DNA of 64,000 nt from NCBI GenBank assembly GCA_963575645.1, contig OY754470.1:48949201-49013200 (forward strand), in the 5' to 3' direction. The DNA comes from Xanthostigma xanthostigma. Its lineage: Eukaryota; Arthropoda; Insecta; Raphidioptera; Raphidiidae. Of the stretch, positions 43,224 to 54,647 are shown piece after piece. Each line of letters starts with the position of its first letter. Position 1 is the first letter of the stretch. The notes under the pieces were generated by a model. That model did no database searches, was not told the DNA's origin, and saw nothing but the letters and a program-made list of their open reading frames with translations. The position numbers were made by a program, and so were the translations under genes.

Positions 43224-44471
43224 AGACTTGTATTCCGTTAATTTCATTATACCATAATACCAAGGTGTCTTATTTTATTTAAAAATTTATAGTCTTTAAA
43301 TTAAGCAATGGTGGCCCGTGAACATTTTCTGCATGGTATCCCCAGCAATAATACGGATACTTGTTTTATTTTCAAAAATAAACTCTCTACTGTTGATTTT
43401 ATGGTATTTTAGGGGTTGATCTCGTTGATTTTATTTTACAGAGATTTCGCTAGCACTAAAGTCATAGCTAACTTTTAATCGAAAATTTTATACTTGAAAT
43501 TTTCGCGTTATGAAAAAATGTTGACAGTGAATTTTTACGATGTAACATCAAAATTAACAGGTTTAGTTTATATACGCAGCAGAAAGCTACCAACAGAATA
43601 GAGGTAGTCAACCATTGACTTACACTAATGGAGGACATGCCTTCGCTCATATACCTATCGCTGTAGTTGTTTTTCGGTTCACTGAGTAAAGGATAGAGTA
43701 TGGCAGCGTGTAAAAGCTGCGTCAAAGAAGTAAAACTTCTAAAGCACCATTTCTTTACTTGTATTAGGTAAAATCTCCTAAGGAGTTACACCTCTGTTTT
43801 TTTAAGTCCATATAGTATCTTATTTATGAATTTCTACGATAGTTCCTTAGCAAGATATAAAGAAACTAAAGTTTGAAAAAAAATGTAGTTTGCAAATTGA
43901 TGCGAATTTGAATTGTTCAGTTTAATATTTCAACAATTTTATTTGCGTTGGTTGGTAGACACAACATTTTCTATTTTTATTTTCTCTCGGGCGGTTACCT
44001 TTTGTTTCAAATAAAATATTTTCTTTAATCTGTTTAGACAAATCCCAAAACTACAATATAAGTCTGAGGGAAAAAACTCTTTGTGTGCCATAAGACATAG
44101 TAAACGTTATTGAAGTTTGGCAAAAAAGAAATATTTTCCGAGAAATTGAAGCCATCAATGGCAATGGAGCTCATGGGGGAAGGCGGGCTAAGCTCGCTGT
44201 AACAGGGTAGGTAAAAACTGTAAAAGAGAAACTATATATATATGCTTTGTTATACGCACATATGTATTGTATACACGAATCAACAGGGGTGGACAAACGT
44301 TATAGAAATTTAAGTTTTTTTATTAATAAGTTTATTATGTTAGCTTCACTTGTGTGTTGTATGTTTGTAAAAATAATTTCAACTACATTTTAGACTTATA
44401 CAACTGTCCAATTAGCATGAAATTTTGCAGTCGTATGTACTTTTGACGACAATGCAATATTCTTATATTAA
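43224..44471. other. Intergenic stretch
   Basis: GAAGTAAAACTTCT at 43729-43742 is the only trace of a family B terminal repeat. The 85-codon minus frame 43468-43725 has no domain. Confidence 0.4.
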
Positions 44472-44678
44472 GGCCTAGTTTATATGAGAGGCGTTCACGC
44501 GCGTTAGCCCAACGCGCGTTTACAGTTTCTATACAATTGTATATAACTGTTTACATGAACGCGCGTTGGTGGCGCGTTGAACGCGCGTTATCATGTAAAC
44601 AGTTATATACAATTGTATAGAAGTTGTAAACGCGCGTTGGGCCAACGCGCGTTGAACGCTCTTCATGTGTGCTAGGCC
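44472..44678. mobile_element. PIF/Harbinger-type MITE, 207 bp, TSD TAA
   Basis: GGCCTAG...GCGTTCACGCGCGTTAGCCC at the left is inverted at the right (GGGCCAACGCGCGTTGAACG...CTAGGCC), flanked by TAA (44469-44471, 44679-44681). GG-starting TIRs with a 3-bp TWA duplication fit PIF/Harbinger. ACGCGCGTT occurs repeatedly in both arms, and ATACAATTGTAT is inverted as well. Confidence 0.8.
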
Positions 44679-44680
44679 TA

Positions 44681-45502
44681 AGGGTCGTATTCATAAATAG
44701 CCAATAACTAATTTAACAGGTAGATTGTACTAATAAACCAAATAATAGACAGATTTGGCATTCACAAAGAACATTTAGTGCTATTAGACGTTCAAATCGT
44801 CAAATAATTTAATAGGTAGAAGACCTACCTATTTATTAGACGATTTGACAAGGACAAAAATATGTTCTATTCCATTTTTTTCGGCGTTTGACATTTAATC
44901 CAATATGGCTGCTGTGTTATTGATCACATGTAAAGGTTAGTAGGTATTCTTCTTGATAATTACAAATTTGTGCTCGAATAATGTTTTATTTGGAGATTCA
45001 TTATTTTTAGAATCGAATATTGTTTTGAACTAAGTTTTCAGACAATCTTTATTAAAATCGTTAACTACTTAAGTTTTTAACAAGGAAAGAAATATATTCT
45101 ATTCCATTTCTTTTCGGTTTTTGACAATTAATCCAATATGGCTGCTGCGTTATTGATCACATCATGGAGGAATCTCTATCCTCCATGGATCACATGTTAA
45201 TTTGTACGAAAGATTATCTGAAAATTAGTCAGAAATCTTATTTTTTATATAATATAATCAGATATTAACAAAGATTTGATTATTTTGTTTTCATCAGTGT
45301 GAAAAAGATAAGATATTTAGGGATATTTTATTTTACCTGATATCCACTGAACAATTTACAATTTATAATAAGCACACAAATCTTAACAAGTCAATAGTTA
45401 TATATTTGACAATTCCTTATTTGACTTTCCTTATTGGTTCAATAAAATTTAACGATTCTGTAACTATTAAGAGTGTTAACAAGTCTTTATGAATACGGCT
45501 CT
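44681..45502. mobile_element. TIR element, TA target site, abutting the previous MITE
   Basis: AGGGTCGTATTCATAAATAG at the left, CTTTATGAATACGGCTCT at the right, TA flanks at 44679-44680 and 45503-45504. Inside, a 65-bp block with TTTGACAWTTAATCCAATAT then GGCTGCTG.GTTATTGATCAC occurs twice (44884, 45120). No transposase. It starts within 2 bp of the PIF-type MITE. Confidence 0.75.
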
Positions 45503-45644
45503 TAGACTAGGTATATAATAATATTAAATAAGATATTTTAAATATTAGTTACATTTAAAATACCCTATTTAATATTATAACACAGTATTAAATATTTGAA
45601 TATAGGTATACACTTTTGTAGGTATAAGGTATATTTCATTTAAT

Positions 45645-45738
45645 CAAATCTTTGATTAAAGTCTGATTAGAACTCTTCAATAAATAAAATTATCGACCAA
45701 TATTGTCTGAAAAATTGCTAGATAATTTTATTTATTGA
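45645..45738. mobile_element. Minimal snap-back insertion, family B-hammerhead, no ribozyme left
   Basis: 14-bp duplication ATATTTCATTTAAT / ATATATCATTTAAT (45631-45644, 45739-45752, one mismatch). A 33-nt extension on the left (45645-45677) is followed by two short inverted arms of CAATAAATAAAATTATC. Extension and arm match the right side of 53567-53874. The copy was cut before the hammerhead core. Confidence 0.75.
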
Positions 45739-45752
45739 ATATATCATTTAAT

Positions 45753-46222
45753 TTATCAAGAACTGGAATTTGATTTCCAAAATGACAGACGCGTCAAGTG
45801 ACCTTGGGCAATGACCAACCCTTGCGTCCATGTGAATAAATAGAGTAAAGTTGCATGAAATGGATCGTTGGCGGCGGGGAAATTGAAAGGCAAAGATGCC
45901 ACTCGATCGTGGAGGTACATATCGCAATGTGGTCATGGGGGAGATAGGGGTGTACGCTCCACTGAAGAAATGTTAGTATCATTTCTTATATATATGTGTG
46001 TGTTACAGCACAATACCCCGTGTTCTCTTCTTGTACAGTGTATGCTCGATTGTCATTCTTTGAAAATTAAGATTAGTGATGTGTTTTTGTAAAAATATTG
46101 TCTGCAACTCAAGAAAAAAATTTGTTCAGTCGTTACATTCTTAAATCTAGTTTTAGAGTTGAAAGTCTTATCAGAAACCGAGAATGAATTATTTTTAATT
46201 CGGGCAATTGTATTACAGCGAC
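45753..46222. other. Intergenic stretch
   Basis: A GC-richer block at 45790-45960 gives overlapping frames on both strands (62-74 codons) without domains. Confidence 0.35.
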
Positions 46223-46940
46223 CCTTCCTTCCACCATTAATACCCGTCGCTCACACCACAAATGTGTATTAGTTTTTTAATCGATGTTTAATCAATGATA
46301 TACATTTTTAAATTAAATGAAGCATTGTGTTTTAATTTGCTAACATTTAAAAACTTTATTAACTGATGTCAAAAAAGAGGTTATCAATTTTTATTTGACA
46401 TGTACAATATACCTTGTTTTTGTTTGCTCAATTATAACTTCTTGAGGGAACCGATTTAAATAATTTGAACGACGTTGAGTTCGAAATGTTTACAAATAAC
46501 TCCAGTATAGTTATTGTTTGTCTACATCGAGTCAGTAGTTATTTTTTTTTTTAGATTGGTATCAAATATCTAGAAGTCGATTTAAAAAGTGTTAATTACA
46601 TATTGCAAAGCTACAAAAAGCAAAAAATTCAAGCTTCTTATAAAAAATTTAACTTCTCTGAAAATATCTACTAAACAGGTGAAAATAACAAAATTTTGAA
46701 GTCGGCGCCAATTTTTCAAAAGTACACACATATTTAAAAAGTTATAATAATTAATTAAATTGGTGCCCACTTAAAATTATTATTTTCCGCGGGTAGCGGC
46801 TAGTTTTGAATAAACAAACACGCTGTATTTTCCTAAATTCAAATTACATGACATTAATTTATATATAGGTCATTAAATTGATCATTAAAAAAAATACAAT
46901 TTTATGGTGTGAGTGACGGGTATTTATGGTGGAAGGATGG
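46223..46940. mobile_element. TIR element, about 75-bp ends
   Basis: CCTTCCTTCCACCATTAATA then CCCGTCGCTCACACCA at the left is inverted at 46905-46940 (TGGTGTGAGTGACGGGTATT, GGTGGAAGGATGG). A Helitron-type 3' end (CCGCGGGTAGCGGCTAGT, to 46803) is nested inside. Sequence is otherwise AT-rich. Confidence 0.75.
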
Positions 46941-47174
46941 TTCAAAAATTCTTGTCACGTTAAAAATAATCATTTTTGTGTACTAAATGCTCGTTTTTTA
47001 ATACAAAATTCATCTTTTAATCCAGATTTAAGAATATTATTTGCTTCCAATTGAATTTGGATATGTATTATAAAAAAAATAATAAATCTAAAATTCAAAT
47101 TTAGAGCTGTATCTCCATTTAATTGAAAACAAAACTTAAATTTAAGTTTTTGAAATACAGAAACCTAGTATAAA

Positions 47175-47378
47175 TCTATACTAATATTATAAAGAAGTAA
47201 AGTTTGAAAGTTTGGATGTAGGAGGTAATCTCAGAAACTACTCATTCGATTTTAAAAAAATTTTCACCAATATTTAGAGTGGACTTTTAGGATGGACATA
47301 GGCTATAAAATAAATACGTTTTCGTGGAGACCAATTTTGAAATCTACAAATTCGGGCGAAACCGTACCGGGCCGCTAA
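47175..47378 (+). mobile_element. Non-autonomous Helitron-like element
   Basis: 5' TCTATACTAATATTATAAAG; 3' CGTACCGGGCCGCTAA. Same internal order as 40145-40361, slightly better preserved at the 5' end. Confidence 0.75.
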
Positions 47379-50300
47379 TCACCTAATATATTTGATGTGG
47401 ATAATCGGATGAGAACTGTACATTGTATAAATGGATACATGTTCGTAATATCGTTTGAGGTCCTTTCACTATAGAGAGATGCCTCTAAAGGCTTTATCAA
47501 ATATATTACACCGGCCCATTTGTTTCCTATAGATAAAATAAAAAAATATATTTAAGTTTACCACGACCCTGATGTAATAACATTAAATTATTGTTATTAA
47601 TACTTGAATTTATGCGTGACCATAATGTGCTTATATATTATAATTTTTAATTTGTTGCCTTAATTAAACGTAATTCGGTAATTTAATTATTTTTGTTGAT
47701 AATGGATTAAACATTAGTACACAAAGGCGTATAGTACACAGTAGGTACTTAAACGTGTATAATAATAATAATTAATGAAAATAAAAATAAAACATTGTAT
47801 ATTGCATGGCTAAGAAATTGTAAAGTATAAAAAAGGTCGCAGTAACTATCTAGTATTTACTAAGTTTAAAGGTTTCTTAGACAAGTAATTTATGGCTTTG
47901 CTGGTTACAGTTCAAACCTTATTTAGTCTTAATTAAAATCTAACAATTACTTCCATAAACTGACGGCATTTTTTACTTAATATAAGAAGAAATTATTGAC
48001 TGAAAAAGCATAAATATTTTAATTTTTACTTATCTTTTTGGTTCAATAAAGATTTAAATTGTTATATATTTGTAAAAAACTTTTTGAAGATTTAAACTAT
48101 GTATCAAATTTTATGTATAAAATTAAAAAAAATTAGTATTTTCCACAATATGTATTTAGGCATTATTTAATTATAATTGACCAAAGAAATAAAAGTTTTG
48201 TCCTAAAAAGTACACAAAAATAAAAATAAACTCGTATCTATAAAATAAATCAAATTTTTAACCAGAATAAATAATAATATTACGAATTAACTACAAATTT
48301 CTATTTTGAGATTCAGTGAGAATTTTGTATTTGAAGTTAAATTTATTGTTAGGTAATTTTTAAATGTTTAGTAATTTTTCAGAAACAAACCAATATGCAA
48401 ATTTTTCCTTCAGTAAGATATATGAGTCACTTAACAGTAATTACTCTTTATTATTTTCCGTGTTTTGCGAAAGTAAACAAAAGGTCAGTTCAAGGCCATT
48501 TATGTCTATAAAAAGCTCAAATAAAATGTTTTGTGAAATATTTAACGTATAAACAAACTTAAAATGACTTACAATTTCGATCGACGTAAGCATTTAATAA
48601 TAAATTCTTCTAAGCAAAAACAGATAATGTATAAAGATAAAGTGGCATAAAAAGTGATAGATAAAAATATATTTATTTTTTGTTGAGGCAGTCTTCCAGA
48701 AGCTATTTTTTAGAAAAAAATATTTAACATTGCATAATTTATTTACACAATGAAAATAAAAGGCTTTTCACAAAAACTGGTTGAAACTACTCATATTCTA
48801 ACAAAGTTCTAATATTTATTAAATAAAAGAATACTTAACAAGCAACAAACAAACACATCAGAAATAAAGCAATGAAATTTCATACAGTTGCACCTACGAC
48901 ACCCATAATATACGCATATACGCAAAGACTACAAAAAAAAACTAACATCTTAAATATTATCTAATATAAATTAAAGTTGGTACTTACCATATATTTTATT
49001 ATATTGTGAATTATTATTATAAGCAGTGCTAGTGGCATAAGCCGATGCACATTTTTATGTTTGTGTTTGTTTAATAAAAAAAGTTCTAATATTCTATCTG
49101 AAACATTTCAAATCAACATCCTTTTTCTATTTGCCAAAAGACTTTTAAAATTTTAAATATTGAAATTCATCAAGTTAATTGTATATTATTAAAAAAATAT
49201 ATATCTCGAAATGCTTAAGTATATCGTGTATTCAGTAACTAGCCAGATAATGGTATTAAAAATTGACGTTTGTACATATATTTAAACTATAAAAGCAGTT
49301 AATTAAAAAAGCTAATTAAAATAGATACAACTGTTTTTCCATAGAGATTAATAACTCATGCAATATTTACATTAACCGATTATCACTCCCTTAAAATTAT
49401 CAATTCTCATTGACGCAACTAACACAATTTTTTATTTTTTTTTTTTACTTTTAAAATACAATTGTTTTTAATAATGTACCTATAATTTATTAATGCGCCA
49501 TTTTTGGTACAACTTTAAAAAAAGGATTAAAGTATACTTGATATTGAATTTTACAATGTTGATTCGGTGTTAGTTTTTAGATCTAGATACACAATTTTGA
49601 ATAATTAAAGGTTTGCCTTTTTTTCAAGAAGCCATAACTGTCTAAAATTAGATCTATGTTGATATCGGTAAAAATTGAAAAAATGCGCATTTTTCCAATT
49701 TTTTGTTAACTTTAAAAATTTATAATAAACAAAATAAACAATTTCCAAACACTTTTATATAGTGATCTTGTTAAGTAGGTATATATGTAAAAATGGCTCC
49801 ATGAAGCAAACAATTTATAGACCAATTATTTAAACAATTTTTGTTGTTTTCAACGGATACGTTTTTCCAAAAAAATATATATATTTAGTTAACAACTACC
49901 CAAATTTTTAAAAATAAATTCATAAAAACTTTTCAACGGAACTTTATTCTTTCAAGTGTTAAGATTACACCACAATTTATTCAAAGTTTTAAATTGTTAT
50001 TTAATACTATAAAAACTTATTTTATGTGTTGTACTCTCTCGAGCTGGAAAGGCTGCGCGGAACCCTATTTGCAACGTTAAATTAAAATAAATAATAGAGA
50101 TATATTTAGTTCCGGGAATGGGACTTTATTATTTTAAATTTTCTCCGCTTTTAGAATCTCTTTTTCAAATTCCGCTATCGCTTATAGTTTTTGAGTAATT
50201 TCCAAACATCTGAAAGGCTTTTTTGTCTTTTCATTTTGTGTTAAAAACAAATGCTATTTTTGTTGGCGTAAAATATTCTTTTTCGGAATATTTTTCCGAT

Positions 50301-50872
50301 CCGAATAAGCTATTGCTCATAACTTTTGGAGACTTGGGTCTATTTTTCTCATATATTTCAGTTCTTGACTAGGCTATGTACAGTCTTCTAATACTTGTGC
50401 AACTTGGCAACACTGTTTTGGAATCAATGCTTGCCACATCAGCAAAGTCAGAGAAGAATTTAATCGCCGCATTGTTGCTACGTCGTGCGCCTAATATACA
50501 ATGTAAAAAAGCAAATTTACGAATATAAATATTTCGACATATGATACGAATGACACAGACATACCTACTATAAACATTGCAGTCATATTACACAACATCG
50601 AACCGGGGGACGGTGGAGAAAGTCTGCAGTGCGGTGCCTAAAAAGAAAAAGAAAACGCGACACGGTATTCTCTCACACACACATACACATCGACTTTGTG
50701 TACGCACATTTGCAATATAGCCACGCATGTGCGTGTATGGGTTCGTATCTTCGGGAGATGATGACTACTACATACTGAAAGAACTCTTTTACTAACGGGC
50801 GGTACAGTTCTGGACAAGGTTTTCATTCACTAGTGGCCATATTCATCGAAAGATAGAAATTACTAATCTATA
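47379..50872. other. 3.5-kb AT-rich stretch without recognised elements
   Basis: The longest part of the window with no terminal repeats, palindromes or LINE tails visible. Only scattered 60-codon frames. A GC-richer block begins at about 50430. Could be unique sequence or introns of a gene outside the window. Confidence 0.4.
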
Positions 50873-50985
50873 TCTATACTAATATTATATAAAGCTGAAG
50901 AGTTTGTTTGTTTGTTGAACGCGCTAATCTCAGAAACTACTGGTTCAAATTGAAAAAAAAAATTGCAGCATGTAAATACGTCTCG
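50873..50985 (+). mobile_element. Helitron-like 5' fragment
   Basis: TCTATACTAATATTATATAA then GCTGAAGAGTTTGTTTGTTT and GCGCTAATCTCAGAAACTAC: a 5' end of the Helitron type common in Lepidoptera. The 3' part is lost where a family G MITE begins. Confidence 0.65.
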
Positions 50986-50989
50986 TGTG

Positions 50990-51095
50990 AAGCGAGCACA
51001 TAATAGCAATTAAGAAAATCAGCGCTAGAGAACTAGTAGTGAAATCTAGCAAGGAACCTAGCGGCAAATCCAGCCTCGTGTGCAGCGGACTTTAA
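50990..51095. mobile_element. MITE family G fragment
   Basis: GGAACCTAGCGGCAAATCCA then GCCTCGTGTGCAGCGGAC ends the fragment at about 51095; AAGCGAGCACATAA near 50995 may be the other side. Confidence 0.55.
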
Positions 51096-51734
51096 TGAAA
51101 TGTGAAAATTAAAGAAAAGTGCAACACGGCGGCATTGTTTATCGCAAGGGCAGAAAAAACAAACAATGTTTACCGCGACTATATACGTTTATGTGTTAGT
51201 ATATAATATAGAATGTATGTTTGTGTACACATTATATAATAGTGTACAGCGTGTGTTGTGCAGACATGAAGATATTACACAGGTCTGTAGTGTGTCGTCG
51301 TCATCATATTGTGTCTGCTCTAGAAAGCGTCGTGTAGCGTCGCCGGCGTCCTGCCCGAAGGCGCCGTATAATAGCCAATTGAATTGATTAGCGTGCGTAC
51401 ATATATCCTTCCACGCGTGCATACCGGCTGTCCTCTATGCGCCGGGACTTACCCACCTAAATTCATTATTATTTAAAACCAAAACGCGCCATTCGATCGA
51501 TCTCTCGAAAACCGACAAAAGGAAATTACTTTATCAATGCGAAAAAGTCGTTTTCTTTATTATGAAGTCGGTCAATTATTCTTATAAAGTATAATTTATC
51601 TCTAATCAAATTTTCTACTTTGAAAATCACAAGAATAATAGCGAATTCACCTTGCATTTTTATTTTTTTATTCTGAATATCCCACCATTATAGTAATTAT
51701 AACATTCAGGAGAACAATTCAATAGGTAAACAAG
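51096..51734. other. Intergenic stretch with a CpG-rich block
   Basis: CpG-rich at 51290-51450 (GTCGTGTAGCGTCGCCGGCG). Two overlapping frames, one per strand (73 and 77 codons), no domain. Might be a promoter or exon of an unseen gene. Confidence 0.3.
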
Positions 51735-51950
51735 AACATAACCCTACTTTTATTCTGGTTCGGACGTTGATTGAATAAAACAAGCAGAACTAGTTATGTC
51801 CGTTCAGAAATAGACAAAATTAGTTTTGTCCAACTGAAAATGCACAAAACTAGTATTGCTCATTTTATAACACTCAATACCCGTTTAAATGTAAGATTTC
51901 GGGTTTGGGCAATATTCTTTGGTCAAAACTAGTTTTGCGCATTTATTTCG
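51735..51950. repeat. Cluster of CAAAACTAGTTTTG-type palindromes
   Basis: Four variants of the 14-mer in 200 bp: at about 51785 (CAGAACTAGTTATG), 51818 (CAAAATTAGTTTTG), 51852 (CAAAACTAGTATTG) and 51927 (CAAAACTAGTTTTG). The first three are about 33 bp apart and each is followed by T/G-C. Looks like subterminal binding repeats of an unidentified transposon, or an operator-like array. Confidence 0.55.
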
Positions 51951-52509
51951 GTCATTGACCCAATTCAGGTATAGACCGTAACATATATATGGATCATTGC
52001 GTTGCATTCAAAAGGTTAAAATTTGATTTGACATTAACGTCCCACTTTCTCGATTATAAATTCTGTTTGTACCGTACAAGAATTTATTATTATTAAAAAG
52101 TATAGGCTCAAACAGGAAGCATAGTATAAAATTTTAAACATCACTAGTTTTCATTTCTTAGTAGGTGTTCACTTTATCACGAGATGGTAATGAAATTCAG
52201 ACCTAGTCACGCCTTTATACTCATTTACAAATTTCATAATGTACTTTCCTCGTACCGCCATTTATATCTATTCATTCTTGTTTTGACATTTCATAACAGT
52301 AATAAAAACAAAAGGTGTTTGGATAACACAACTGAATAACAACTAATAAAAACTAAAGTCAACGAATTATCAGTCAAAAAAAAAATTGGTAAATAAAATA
52401 AACAATTTATGAAATACAACTTCTTGTAATCGATTCATGACATTGAAAATTTAACAAACGTGTCGCAATGTACGTATTTGTTTACTCAAATCAGCATTGT
52501 TTTGTACCA
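51951..52509. other. AT-rich intergenic stretch
   Basis: Nothing recognised. Confidence 0.4.
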
Positions 52510-52580
52510 TAGAATAAAGAACTGTTCTCTCTCTGAATTGCAGACACTTTCACGGCTCACTCGCGTACTCTAGTCTAATA
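52510..52580 (-). mobile_element. Single end of the GAGAGAG TIR family
   Basis: CTCTCTCTGAATTGCAGACA then CTTTCACGGCTCACTCGCGT matches the inverse of 6424-6475. Only one end is present. Confidence 0.6.
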
Positions 52581-53404
52581 TCTCTAATATCTCTGTGGGT
52601 AAAACAGAGTCGTTACCTGAAGTTCGTTTCATTATTATAATTATTATTTTTTATAGTTTTACATCTGCAGTGTGTAGTGCAAAATACACAGTCTCTTTTT
52701 TTAGAAACATGTCTGCGCTAGTTCGTAAAAAATTACTTCTTTAACTTTCTAATTTTTTCTGTTGTTATTTCGTTTGCTGTAGTTTTTATTAGTGGCTATT
52801 CAATTACCAGAATGGTGAATTTAAATCGTTGGCAAATATCAACAGCGAAACGGTGTATCACGAACGTGCGATTGTCGAAAACAGGTTGTCGTTTGCGAAA
52901 CAACGGAACTGTGGATTGCGAAGCCGACGCATCGATCGTTATATCATGCGAAAGTACGATTGAGATTCTGTGTCGCTGCCAAGTCGCGCGATTATACGAG
53001 GAATGTCGAGTGGCTGAATAAATTAATCGTCAAATCGCAACGCGGCCAAACCGAGCTTAACCAAAATAATGTTCATTATTACAGAATAAATGTTGTGTTG
53101 ATATAAAATTAGATATTCTTGAACACTGTGTAACCTGGTAGGGTTTGAGAACAGTCTCATTATAAAATCTTATTTACTTTCACTGTTTACTTTCTTTTCT
53201 TAAAAATTTGAAAATATTTTTATTACACTTATCTAGGCCATTCTTATTTTTTTATTAAGTTACTTTCGTTTTCTTTAATGGAAAAAAATGGTTATTTTTA
53301 TACCAAAACATTAGCAAAAACTATGTTGAAATTTAAATTAAAATAAAATATTAAAAAAGAAAACATTTTAAAGACAGCTTCTATTACAGAACACTAAAAA
53401 GGAG
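52581..53404. other. Intergenic stretch with a compositionally odd open block
   Basis: 52812-53110 is GC-richer than its surroundings and open in all three plus frames for 45-98 codons (ATG at 52812 gives 69). Codons in frame 3 (SLANINSETVYHERAIVENR...) look protein-like but stop after about 45 codons. No family recognised and no splice sites argued for. Recorded as unassigned. Confidence 0.25.
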
Positions 53405-53520
53405 AAAACATTTTTAATAATTTAGCTTCATTTTTATAAAAGCGTGAGTTTTAAACTCTATGATAGTCGGGGCCCACGCTTTTATAATTTTGAACCAAAA
53501 TTATTAAGAAATTATTTATT
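53405..53520. repeat. Hairpin MITE-like element
   Basis: TTAATAATTT...TATAAAAGCGTG at the left pairs with CACGCTTTTATAATTTTGAA and AAATTATTAAG at the right; loop about 30 nt. Confidence 0.65.
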
Positions 53521-53566
53521 TCCCTTTTAGGTATACTACAATTAAACCTTGTCTTTAAAAAGTTTT

Positions 53567-53874
53567 CAATAAATAAAACTATCGACCAATTTTTCAGACA
53601 AATATATATTAACAAAAAATATATAAATTCAATACATTAACGTTCGGTTCGGATTTGGACCTTCTTCAGACCTGATCTAAAAAATTAATTAATAACTAGT
53701 TCCTAATTATTAAATAATTTTTATATTTTTTAGATCAGTTCTGAACAAGATCCAACTCCATACCGAAACGTTAATGCATTGAATTTGTATATTTTTTGTT
53801 AATATAAATATTTGTCTGAAAAATTGGTCGATAATTTATGTATTGAAGAGTTCTAATCAGACGTTAATCAAAGA
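53567..53874. mobile_element. Snap-back hammerhead-type insertion, family B-hammerhead
   Basis: 13-bp duplication TTTAAAAAGTTTT (53554-53566, 53875-53887). Arms of about 115 bp start CAATAAATAAAACTATCGAC (left) and its inverse (right); the right arm alone is followed by a 29-nt extension (53846-53874). Both arms contain a hammerhead-like unit: minus strand 53632-53675 (CTGAAGA intact, but GAAA shortened to GAA) and plus strand 53735-53780 (GAAACGTT intact, CTGAACA altered at G8). Confidence 0.85.
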
Positions 53875-53887
53875 TTTAAAAAGTTTT

Positions 53888-54456
53888 ATTTCTCATAACG
53901 GAAGAATAAACATGATCCGCCATCTTGGGTCGTCTGTCATATTGATACATAGCTTATCATATTCGACTCATTAAACCCTTTCATTTGATATCCATGGCAA
54001 AAGAGTTGTAAAGAAACCGATCATCCGCCATCTTGGATTTAGAACGATATTATTTATACTAAATTTAATGGCCATAGGATACACATGTACAACATTTCAA
54101 AACTCTAGCTTAATTAGTACTATTCTGAGCTTTCATAGTTTTGACGCAAATTGATTGATACAAGCTAAGTTAAATAAAATATTGTAAAATTGAAATTATT
54201 CTATTTGAAACGTTTTAAATGCTTAAATAAAAACAAATGTTTTATTATATTTGTTAAGAAGTGCAAACTGAACAATATCAGGTCTGTGCTGTTGGGAACA
54301 GTATAATAATAAGATAGTCGGTAAACTAGGTAACTGTATTGCTACATTGACGCCAAGTGACGACTGGTGTGTTTTGGATGTGGTAGTGCGTCGCGACGCA
54401 AAGATGAATCGAAAACAGTCGCAGTGACGACAACAGCTGCTAATAGGGCGTTTCTT
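53888..54456. other. Intergenic repeat-like sequence
   Basis: ATCCGCCATCTTGG occurs at 53919 and 54025 with related context (about 106 bp apart), an interspersed motif I associate with Lepidoptera. A 134-codon minus frame (54223-54627) overlapping the next MITE reads a repeated TESST motif and is not a gene. Confidence 0.4.
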
Positions 54457-54620
54457 AAGGTCGCTGCACACTATACTGGTTTTGCGGCTAGAATCGCTAC
54501 TCGAACTTGTGCTTGATTCCGTGCTAACTGGGAAGATGAAAATGTCTCTGTGTGGGGTTACAAGCTGGATTTCAAAATTAAAACCAAGACTATTTTTCGT
54601 GCTTGATTCCGTGCTGGCTT
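54457..54620. mobile_element. MITE family G fragment
   Basis: AAGGTCGCTGCACACTATAC then TGGTTTTGCGGCTAGAATCG and CTTGTGCTTGATTCCGTGCT; the last string recurs at 54600. Right terminus not seen. Confidence 0.6.
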
Positions 54621-54647
54621 TTAACAACGTCAGTATTATTATTTTTA

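Noticed and set aside
54223-54627. 134-codon minus frame with repeated TESST motifs
   Set aside because: It lies across a family G MITE and the repeats come from its GATTC/TCAAGC subrepeats; no domain and no conservation argument.
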